A stretch of DNA of 64,000 nt from Tipula vernalis (Eukaryota; Arthropoda; Insecta; Diptera; Tipulidae), in contig OY282558.1 in assembly GCA_958295665.1 (NCBI GenBank), positions 351,955,034 to 352,019,033 on the forward strand, written 5' to 3'. Below the pieces are notes generated by a model. It did not search any database and had not been told where the DNA came from. It saw only the letters and a program-made list of their open reading frames with translations. Below, in pieces: positions 50,870-61,354 of the stretch (positions are counted from its first letter, which is position 1; every line of letters begins with the position of its first letter). A program made the translations under genes and the position numbers.

Positions 50870-51250
50870 TGGAGGTTGAAAACATAATATCTAAGTTTAT
50901 TGCTATCAATTTGTAAGTTTCTATTAGGAAGAAATGTAGAATTGGGGCGCCTAGTGAAGAAACATGCTTGTGTGTTCTCAACGTTTAGTTTAATCTTCCG
51001 TTTGGTAAAATAATGTTTTCCAGATTTAACATAATTTGATTCTAATTTATGGCTCTAGTGATTAGAGCTGAATCGTCGACATATAGAAGAAGAGCACAAT
51101 CATTCGGGGTTGGAATATCGGAAATAAAAATATTAAATAAGGTTGGGTTCAATCCCATTTTATCGGAAATAGTGCTAATTAACTTAACCGAAAATATTCT
51201 GTTACTCAAGTAATCATGTATCAATTTAGTGCTGTAAATGGGTGTATTCT
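50870..51250 (-). pseudogene. Jockey-like LINE, C-terminal RT part
   Basis: On the minus strand KLIHDYLSNRIFSVKL leads to PTLFNIFISDIP and the catalytic LLYVDDSALIT (51042-51224). Downstream frames read FTKRKIKLNVENTQACFFTR. The G-V-P-Q-G-S motif has been altered (DKMGLNP). The upstream half of the same RT domain lies at 54995-55260, separated by satellite-like DNA. Confidence 0.7.
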
Positions 51251-54200
51251 TAGGTAATTAGGATTCTTAGGTAAAAAAATATTTTTTTTTGGAAATCCAA
51301 ACCAAAAATTTGTTGAATAGTTATTCTTTTTAGAATAAATACATCTTTTTAAATATTTTTGCATATTCACATATTTTTGCATATGTCCACTAATTTTACG
51401 CTTTACCACATATTTAATTTTTCTTCAAGAATAATGCAATTCGATTTTCATAGCCTAAAATTTGAATTTTAAATTTAGGCCAACAAATACTTTTTTTCGA
51501 AGTTAAAAAAGTTTTACTTTGGCGTAAACTCCGGTAAGTTAGATCAATAAATTAAGAACAAAATAAATGTCAAATTAAAATATCTCAATAGTTTATTGCA
51601 CATTATTTAACGATTCGAAGTTCTTCTAAAGCAGCAAATTGTGTGATTATTGTTGATATATATTAACGTATATGTCTTTATCAAAAATGAAATGAAATAA
51701 TCCACGTCGTGACATTCATCTGATTAGGGCAAAATATGGAAATGCACGTAAAAGAATTCATCGGAATTTAAACGAATCATAAACAAGCGTTAAGATTCCT
51801 TAAGTATGAAAACGTAGCAAATGCAATTCTACCCGAAACCTAGTTTTTAATCCGAAAAGTTCAAAGTTCAATTACGAATTACAGTTAAAACACAATGGAT
51901 TTGACCAAAATTAGAGGGAATCTAAAGGTAACAAAATTAGTTTCAATTCTGAATTGGACGTAATGATTGTGAATGAAACTTAAAGTAGTATTATAAGGCA
52001 AAATTTTGCATTTAATTTGGAAATAAAAAAGTGATGAGAGTACCATTTACGTGAAAAAAGTCAACATACGTTTGTGAATTTCAACATATCAAAAATAAAA
52101 TCAAAATTTCGAGCCAAAGTCTGAATAAGAATTTGAATTCCCAAATGTAATTGAATAAATTCTTGAGTAGAAACTTAAATTGGATTTGAAAATTTAAAAA
52201 TTTAATTAGAATTACAAACTAGATTTTAACAACATCTTGAACATTCAACATCAGCAGAAATTTAGTTAAAAATAGAGTTTGAATTCCAATCTTTGAATAA
52301 ATATTCCAACTAAGGCTTGACTTAATATTGAGTGGATTTAAAAAATAAAACTCTGGTTCTAAATCCATAAATTTTCAGTTTGAAATTAAACACATACAAT
52401 TTTAATTGAGTTAAAGATAAAAATTTAAAATAGAATCTAACAAAATGTTTCTAGGTTAAACTACATTTTGCATGGAATATAAGCGTGATTTACACGTTTT
52501 TATACTTTTCTCTTTTTATCGCATGTAAATATTTTCTATTGTGTGTAGCTCTAAGTCTCAACAAAAAAAGTTGGAAAAACATTGTTGGAACGTGTAAATC
52601 ACGTATTAAACAGTACAAATTGTTTAGAGTGTTACTTGGATTAAAAATTGATTTGGAAATTTAGATTAGAAATTGATCAGCAAATTCTGCTTGGTTTTGA
52701 GCAAGAATTTGAGTGCAAATTGGTTGTTCCAAACTAGATTTAAACAAAATTTTAATTGCAATTAGGTAAGAATTGAATTGCAATACGAGATTTGATCTCA
52801 AACAACCAACAAAATTTTCTTTGAATTTAGTTTAGAAATATGAATCGGAAATTTTGAGTGAAATTGTAACCAAATAAAATCTTTGGTATAAATCATATAT
52901 AGGAATTAAGTTACAACTCGAATTTTGATTTCACAAAGTTTTGAAAGAAATATAAGTTTACGTTGCCACAATAGATGTACTGAGTGGGTTTTCAATTAGA
53001 AAAAAAAAAGAGAATAAATTAAGTGGAGCAAAGAATAGACACAAATATAATATGTTAAGGGAAAACCAAAGTACATATTTTGAAACAAATTGAATTGCAT
53101 CAAGAAATTCGACTGGAAAAGAAAATAGTTTTAGTGGATTCGAATAAAACTTTGAATGACATTTTATTTCGAAATTTGAACATAAATCTAGTCTAAATTG
53201 GTCAACTGCATTCGAACATAAAATAACATTCGAAGATAACGAAATTTTAATGAGAGAAAATTAGCTTGAATTCTAAACTCGATATAATGAGTTTAAGTGA
53301 AATTTTAAGGAGAAATTGTCTTTTTTGTAAACTAGCTAATGCACTTTATGTTACTGAGTTTAAATTCTAAACACGATTTGAACAAATTTTTTAGTTCAAC
53401 TAGAAAATCAGGAATCGAGCAAAAATCTGAATGCTTTTTGTTTTATAATAGAAGTATTTCAATTTCAAACCGTAATTGAATAAAATCTTAAGTATAGGAA
53501 CTTACACTAGCAAAATAGTTTAAATTACAATTTGATTTAAGCATATACATGAGCTTAAATTAGTTTAAAACTTGAGTTTGGAATCGGGACTGTCTTTAAC
53601 AACAATTTGAGTGAATTTTAAAAATTTAGTTTAAGTGATTTGAGGAAAAATTTTTATTTTGAAAAACAAGATTGAAACAAAGTTGGGAATCAAAATTCAA
53701 TTTCAATCCAATCGAGAGTTTGGGCAAAAATTTGGATGAGATTTAATTAACACAAAGCTAGAAATTTTATGATATTTTGTTTACCAATTAAGTCAAAATT
53801 CCAACCTAGGTTTGTCTAAATATGCTTGATTAAAAATTTGGAATACAACTACAGCTTTAATTGCAAGTGGATTTAAGAAAAATTCGAGTGTTATTCAAAA
53901 TGCGGGGTTAGAGTAGATTAAAACTCTAGTTTGCGTTAAAAGTTTTGATAAATTTGTAGCATAAGTTCGAGCCGAAATCTGAGTAGTTTCGAAGTATTTG
54001 AATTTTAAGCAGCAATTGAGTAAAATGTTGAGTAGAAATTGAATTTGAATAGTAATTTGGACTGGAGCGAAAAACATAACTGTAATGAAGTTTTTAGTTT
54101 ATAAGATGAGTTTGTATTTCGAATTGGACTGGCAAGAGAAAAATTAAATATTAGTTACAAATATAAAATAGACTTGAGCAAAATTTTACGTTTAGTGAGG

Positions 54201-54990
54201 GCAAAATTCTGAGAAAAAGATGTGTTTGAATTCCAAAATTTTTGGTTGGAATTAGATAGAAATTTTGTGATACTTTGAATACAAATAGGCTAAGTTCCAA
54301 ACTAGATTTGACAACATTGAAGGAGGAATTGAGTTATAATTTAGAGTGAAATTTAAAATACAAAATTGACAGTTCCATTTCAGTTTTCATTTTAAAATGA
54401 TACGAGAAGTGTAAGTTTGATATTTCAAACCAAATTTTAACGGAAACTAGTAACAATTGCAATACGAAACATGATTTTAATAAAATAAAAAAATTATTTA
54501 GTATCAGCACGGTATATAAGAGAATATGAATTCTAAACTGTAATTGAATATAATCTTGATGGCAACTTAAATTAAAAATTGAGTTTGAATTACAATTTGA
54601 GTTGAGTAAAAACTATGGACATTATTTAGTTTTTCTTAGTTTAAAACTTGCTTTAATAGCGTGAATATTTTAGTCTCAACCATTACGGTGTCCTTTTGAA
54701 GTAAGTATCGCTTACGAGTCCAAATTTTTAAGTGTATGGATGTGGAACCATTTTCGGCTACTTCTCCAACACTTTGTAATCCAGGAAAGTTAGTTTATCC
54801 AACTTTATAGCCACAAACTTAATACTTTTTTTTTTTTTGTTAATAAGTGAATGGAAATCATCTTAAGGTCAGGTCTAGTTTTGTTTTCATTTCAAAATTT
54901 GACCACATATTTTTCATTTTAATCACAACTTTTACCACATATTTTACAATTTTAGTTACATATTTTAGGAACCTATTTTTGATATTTTAG
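51251..54990. repeat. ~3.7-kb satellite-like insertion splitting the LINE
   Basis: Diverged tandem DNA built from words such as GAGTTTGAATTACAATTTGA, AAACTAGATTTGA and AAATTTTGAGTAGAAATTG. The anchor GTAATTGAATAAAATCTTGA (with variants) occurs near 52147, 53472, 54012 and 54540, the last three spaced about 540 and 528 bp, suggesting a higher-order period near 530 bp. The ends carry an inverted-repeat-like TAATTAGG(n)TTAGG (left near 51256; right near 55005-54990), and CCACATATTT words lie near both ends. No coding frame of note. Confidence 0.6.
52487..52608. mobile_element. Small hairpin MITE inside the satellite
   Basis: CGTGATTTACACGTT near 52490 is inverted as AACGTGTAAATCACG near 52590. 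The total is about 120 bp and it interrupts the repeat pattern. A TA flank is possible on the right. Confidence 0.65.
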
Positions 54991-55560
54991 AACATTAAAA
55001 TCCTAAGCCTAATTATTACTTTATATTAGAGCATCGTGCCGTACACTATCAAAGGCTTTATCCAAATGAAGATTATCTTGAATATGGACTAACCGTTTGG
55101 CTTGATGATTCGTTGAATGAAATTGTCCAAGCCCAAATTGTTCGTTAGGAAATATTGACTGATTTATAAAATGATTATGTAATCTTGATAAAATTATGCG
55201 TTCAAATAATTTCGATACAGATTCGGGTACAGATACTACTAAATCATGTTTCCAAGCTTGTGAAAAGTAGCTTAGATTAAAACAAGCATTTAAATAAATA
55301 TGACAGCAGGCTGTGATTTGTTATATTGGCTTTGTAGTTTCTTCTTCATACTAAAAATATGTATATTCGGATTTATTTTGACAGCTGGGATCATTCTTAC
55401 AATTGGTATATTTTAATGCGACCTGTTGTTATTCAGGCTCCTACTTACTGATGAGACAGTTATTTACTAAGTGATTTCCACGACGCAGTCGGCATTTAAC
55501 ATCCCTATGGCAATTATCTGTACCATCTGTACCGTATCTGTTGTCACATTTTTAGGGACT
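54991..55560 (-). pseudogene. Jockey-like LINE, ORF1 zinc knuckle and N-terminal RT part
   Basis: On the minus strand, 55430-55550 shows NCHRDVKCRLRRGNHLVNNC, a zinc-knuckle-like cluster as in jockey ORF1. Then 55260-55010 gives VSKLFERIILSRLHNHFINQ, FPNEQFGLGQFHSTNHQAKR and LDKAFDSVRHDALI, the first RT blocks including the first catalytic aspartate region (here shortened by deletion). ORF1 to RT is collapsed, so most of ORF2's endonuclease is missing. The RT continues at 51250 across the inserted repeat DNA. Confidence 0.65.
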
Positions 55561-58379
55561 TAGCCCTCTTTTGTTATTCACTTTACTACTAATATTTTGT
55601 TTATTTATGTTTATTTTTAAAACACAGTTTTATGGCACTTTATAATTTTGTACACGATCTGCTCAATTCTACTGTTCGAACATCAAATTGCAAATCAGAA
55701 CTTAAATAAGCTTACTATTTTGAAAAACTAGCATGTTTTCTGCAAAATGCCTAATTCTAGAAAGAATTTTCAGCCTCCTACATAGAATTATTAAAAATTC
55801 ATCAAAATTCTCAAAATTATTTAACAATTTATTAATTATAAAGAAATCCACTGTAACACAAATAATTAAGAATTTAACATTTAAATTCTCGAGGTTTTAA
55901 CCGTAAAATGTTCTATAAACCAAAATTAACGTTATTTCGAGAAATGCAGATATTTAAAATTGTTCCTCAACTAAAATTGTCAGAATCAAAAATATAAATA
56001 TTATTCTTCAAAACATTGGTATGAACATTCTAAAATTTTAGAGTTTTTAAGAAAAGTGTTACTCAATTGGAAGGCAATTAAAACTTTTTGTTTTCAAGTT
56101 TTCGTCAACATTATATACGTACGCTTATCTTGTTAACGTATAAAAACCTAAACGAAGAAATGTTTGTTATACATACTTAGAACTGCCAAATTACTTGTAA
56201 CACCATGCTTCGAATGAGAAATCTCACAAATCCAGCGATTTGTAAAATTTGATGAAACGTCGATAATAATCCTCATTTATAGAATATATTGTGTCTAAGA
56301 GCTACATCAATTTTGTTAAACATCGAGTATTATAGACAAGGTATATACATACATAGTTGAAATGTCGATTTTTATTTTATATAATAGAATCAAAAGATTT
56401 ACATATTTTTCCAATTATTCGTATATTTGTGATGGAATTTACAAAGCTATGCCAACAAAGCTTTTGATATTAAATCGTTAAGGAAAAATGTATAAATACG
56501 AAAATCTAACAATTCTTAAAGTAGAGAAATTAAAATTAAAATATCACATACATGTACAAAAGCAAACTTAACAGCTTCAAACAATAAATCTTTTACCTGT
56601 ATAAATAATTTAGAAAGGATTAAAAGTTTTTTCATAGCCATAATCCTATTATTAAAAATAAAACCTAACCAAGTTTTACAATATGAAAAGTACACAACTG
56701 TATGTGTTTGAAATTTTGTACATAGAGTATAAATTCTAGAGAAATTTTCCATCTCTATATTATACAACAACAACAATTAAGATATGCAAGATATAAAATG
56801 AAATCAATTTTATTAATTAATAAACCGATAATAACACAGTGTTATCGTTTATATTATGTAGAGAAGTGAAATGTGGTATAACCATGATGATTATAATCCT
56901 GAATTTAAAAATACAGAATAAAATAATAAAATTCATTGATTTTATCTAATGCTACTTTAATTAAGATGTTTGAAGTTGTAGCAGTACCATTTACGAGAAT
57001 TTATTATGTAGATATAGTGCTCGTTTTGAGTATTATGTTGGTATTCTATAGTATAGAATTAATCTTCAAGCTTATGGTATATTTGTAAATTTGATAACGT
57101 TTGGGTGTGACGCAATTTGGTTTTTGGTTGTATGGCTAATATACATACATACATACTTCAATTTTAGCAAAGATTATCGAATTTTCGACAGACGGCCTTA
57201 ATACACATAAAAAATGAAACCTTTCAAACGGTTTCATCCTTGGCTACATTGCTCAAATCTTATCTAAATAAGCTTACCAGTTTCTTTCTACAACACCATA
57301 CAAGAAACAGTTAAAAATTGAACGCAGCAAAATGGTAAAGAAATTATACAAATTATATGTGGCACTATCAACAAAGAAGATGGCGATCTAGATCAACTTT
57401 AAATTTTTAATTGCGGACCTATTTTAATATCAAATTATCAAGAAATAATCTGGAAAAAAATATCAATAATCAAGAAAAGACAGAAAAAGCAAGGAGATTC
57501 TCAAAATTTTCTATAAACAAAGCAAAATTCAGTGCCTCAGTTTTGGGGAGTGTGCGCTCTCTCTATCTCTGCTGCTCCTAAAGAATTTTATAGATTTTGA
57601 ATTTACTGCTTCTTGTTCTAACTAATGCGCTTCATTGAATATTGAATGCGCGTTTGGCGTAAATTTTTTCAAACAAAAACGATTATTGTGACTTATCAAT
57701 GTCATCGTGAGTTTTGAATAGGGGTCATTACAAAAATATTGCGACCAAGATAAAACTAAGAATAGCTCAGCAGAATAAAGTATATTTATTTAAACTAATG
57801 AATGCAAGTTTGAGTATTTGGTGCAACAAGTAAGTACCCAAGTCGGAATGCTTCTCCTAACAAACACACTTTTATCGAAACATTTAATATTCTTAAATAT
57901 TTGTGTACAGTTTAACTTACTTAAATCCTTTGTTCGGTATTGTCACAAGAATTAAGTAAAAAAAGTTGTTAAAAGTTGGTTGACCTTCAGATTCATAGTT
58001 ACAATTTTTTGTTCCTCCAATTATTGAAATAACAGGAAACTTACATTTATTTTCAAGAGTTTTTTCATGAGAGTTTCATACTCGTTCGATAACTTTTCAG
58101 AAAGTAAAATCAAAGTTCAATCGGCCATCATATCAAAGTTCAATAGGAAACCATTCTACTCATTTTTTCCAAATTCATTTTTGAGCTCACATTTTATAGG
58201 TTTTTTTTGCAAAAATTAGGTACCGTTATCTTACTGAATATTGGTAAAGTACCGTTATTTTGACGAAATGTAAATTGTGAATTAGAATAAAATGGAAAAT
58301 GACGAAAATATTCCATGAGTAAAGCGTAATTGTGAAAAAATAGTTTGTAAATTTACTTTTACACTTTGAGCGCCACTGC
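55561..58379. other. Anonymous A/T-rich DNA
   Basis: No supportable feature. A tetranucleotide run CATACATACATACATA lies near 57142. A short hairpin GAAACCTTTCAAACGGTTTC sits near 57218. Confidence 0.4.
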
Positions 58380-59427
58380 ATACAGGGAGTCATCTCGGAG
58401 CTTGCGAAGTTAGGTTTTCGGGTCTTAATTTTGTTTACAGTGTTCCGCGTTTACCTTCGCGTAGATCGGTGCAAAGGACGGTTTAAAGTTCAGGAATATG
58501 AATACGCTATAAAATTCAACAACTCAAAATTCTTCGGAAGCTAAAATGTGTCTACGGATTTTCTTATTGGACATAACATAACAGAAGGAAAGGGAAGGTA
58601 TGTTCAAGCCATAGACTTGACCCGATTACAGACACCTAAGTAGTCAATAGTTAGTATTTTATTATTAGAATTATATATGATAAAATAATTAGCATGAGAC
58701 AGCACAATTTTTATACCACATCTCCGCTGGATGCTTGAAGATTCTAGAAAACTGAGTAGTACACAGTTATTTCTGAAAATCGAGCTCGAGACTAATCAAT
58801 TATTTTACAAAAGATTATTTAACCGGGCTCGAAAACTATTTTACATTTAAAATTTTGAAACAAATTATAACACTTAACCCAATCACACTTAAAATTAAAT
58901 GAAAGTATTATCCGCTTTGATAAAATGTTGCAAACTCAGGAGTTCGGGTGGCCTTATCCTACAAAGTACCAAAAGAAACACCTCGAGAAAGGCAAAACAA
59001 CCCCAAAGATAACTAAAAGTATTGTCCAAATTGTCTCGCCCATAAATGTTCTCTGGACGCAGCCGTTACGAACTTTAACAAATTTGAAAAACATACAAAC
59101 ATAACCAACGCTGCTTCGGGCTACCACCTTATAAACCTTTGTCAACAAATACTAATTTCGTTTTAATTAAATATTTTAAATTTTTAATTTTTAAATTTTA
59201 AATTTAAGCTTTAAACTGTAAATAGTAAATTAAAAGTTTTTTATGTATGCGATGTTGGCGACAGTTGCTCACGAAAATCGCAACCACTGGCATACGAGTA
59301 AAAGCCATATTCAGCTAGCTAGTTCGCCAAAGAACGAAGACACGTGGTGTTTGGTCTTTTCACCGGCAACACCAAACTACATAATCGGCTCGGGAAGAAT
59401 AAAGAACGTGAAAAAAATGTAAGATAC
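58380..59427. other. Mixed spacer with GC-richer patches, left flank of the retrotransposon
   Basis: The stretches 58380-58640 and 58950-59130 and 59240-59400 are less A/T-rich than the surroundings and have broken open frames without a motif I can name. They may be older element remnants. Confidence 0.3.
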
Positions 59428-61287
59428 TGTAACACTTATCATGACGTGGAGGATATCCAATTTAAATAAAACTCAAAAAATAAGGCGAATAACTATTAAA
59501 AATATGAAACTAAAGCGAAATAAAAAAAACTATCCTCCAAGTCATGCTAAGGTTAACAGAAAATTGGGCCTACGCAGGGACTCTTGGCGGTCGTTGCCGG
59601 CTAAGCATCAGGGGATGGGCGTGGAAAATTCAAGAGTATGCGTAAGTCAAGTGTAACCGCGTTAAGGAATGATTCTAATTACCTACCTATAACCCATCAC
59701 GATACCTACACTCACCCTAATTCATCCTCAGCTCGATGATTCTCAATTACTCATTTTGCGGATTGATAACACAGAATTTTTTTAAGTTGGAAAACAAAAT
59801 TAAATTATCAATTTATTCCACGCAAAATAAAAAAAAAAAAACAACAAAAAAAAAAGAAACAATCCAATTTCATCATTAACTAACCTAACTAGCTAATATG
59901 TACTAATCACCTAAAAGAAACTTAAATATCTATCTTAATTACCCTACACCAGATTGAAATGATAATGATGTGTATAAAAATATAATTATCTAAATAGAAT
60001 TGAATAAAAATATAATATATATAAAAAAATTTAATATGTCAAAAAAAAAAAATAATAAGACTTATCAGAACTATGTTGAATGAAGCGCCTTGTGGTTGTT
60101 GTGTCAATTGTTGCACGTTGAATGTTGCACAAAAATTTTTATTTTATTTGGTGGCGGTACAATAAACAACCATTTAAATGTTGATGGTATTTATTTATTT
60201 TTTTTTTTTTTTCAAACTTTGGTTGATTGCTATTTATACCAAAGAGGCCACACCCATGCACGCGGTTAATTTGTATATATTTTATTATTTTTTTTTTATT
60301 TTTATTTAATAATTCGCTAACTTAAATCGTTCTTCGTAGATATATAATTATTTCTCATTCACACGGCACTAAAAGATTACATTATACTTATTTTTATGCG
60401 CCACAAATCACAATTTAATTCAACTGTTGTAAGAACAAAAAATTACACTCCACATTGTTTTTTTTTCCCCCGAACATTCTCATTTATTTCTGGAATGTTC
60501 TGGAATCTTGGCACCAAATATTTTATTTATTTTTTTTTTTCGAGTTTATGCACGTATTTGTATATAGTCCATAATTAATTTAATTAATTTACACTTCGGT
60601 AAATACCGTGCGTTTGAATTATTCATTAATAAAAAAACTGAATTTATCACTAAAACCACATTATACACTATCGTTCATAAAGTAAATCGGGGAATTCCCC
60701 TGTTATAGTTTATGTTTTATTATTTATTTATTTTTTTATAACAAAACCAATAAATTTAACACTAAGATAACTTTATCATAAACATAACCATAATTACCCA
60801 AGATTAATTACTTTTAATTATTTTAATATCAATTGGGTTGTTATATTTCTTTTTTTTTTTCACATCAAAAAAAAAACTTAACCAGGGTTATTTGTGCATA
60901 ATCACATCCAAAAACTGTGGTATGGAATTAATTTCAATCAAAGACCCGAAGCTCGGTTCAAATTTAATATAAGACCGAACCGATTAAAATTTAGTAAAAA
61001 ACTGAACCCCGGACCACCCAATTACTTTAATTTATAGCCCTGTACAATAACAAGAAAAAAAAAAAAAATAAAAAATATCATCTTTTCGCGCTAAAAAAAA
61101 AAAATCAATACATCAAGATCGACCAGCAACCTCTATCAGGAAAGTCAAAAAATACAAAACTGCGATTATTACCGATTAGAATCTGCTTTACCGCAATATC
61201 ACCATTCAGGCGTAACTATTTGTACCCAAGACAAAAAAAAATCAATAAAAGTAAAATTGTTGTGACGGCGACGTAGGCGCTGTTACA
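59428..61287 (-). mobile_element. Predicted 3' LTR of the Osvaldo/Ulysses-like retrotransposon
   Basis: On the plus strand the block starts TGTAACACTTATC (59428) and ends GGCGCTGTTACA (61287): a 7-bp perfect inverted terminal TGTAACA/TGTTACA, as expected of an LTR. It lies 67 bp beyond the Pol stop, where the 3' LTR should begin. Its length (~1,860 bp) is unusual, but long LTRs are known for the Osvaldo/Ulysses lineage, which the Pol resembles. A TATA box lies inside. A clean polypurine tract next to 61288 was not seen. The other LTR is outside the window, so the edges are unproven. Left flank GATAC (59423-59427) would be one target-site copy. Confidence 0.55.
60231..60240 (-). promoter_or_regulatory. 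TATA box in predicted LTR
   Basis: The minus strand reads GGTATAAATA, a near-consensus TATA box, oriented to drive transcription of the element. Transcription would begin near 60205-60212, giving a U3 of about 1.07 kb. Confidence 0.4.
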
Positions 61288-61354
61288 AATCGTGGGGACG
61301 CCTCACACCCTGAGAAAGTCTCATGCCGGGCATTAGATTAATGATGAATCACTG
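61288..61354 (-). other. Pol-LTR junction
   Basis: Short spacer between the Pol stop and the predicted LTR. It includes GTGTGAGGCGTCCCCAC, an imperfect palindrome, at the place where the polypurine tract is expected. Confidence 0.4.

Noticed and set aside
59441..59656. 71-codon plus-strand frame inside the predicted LTR
   Set aside because: It is antisense to the element, has no motif, and lies within the LTR U5 region.
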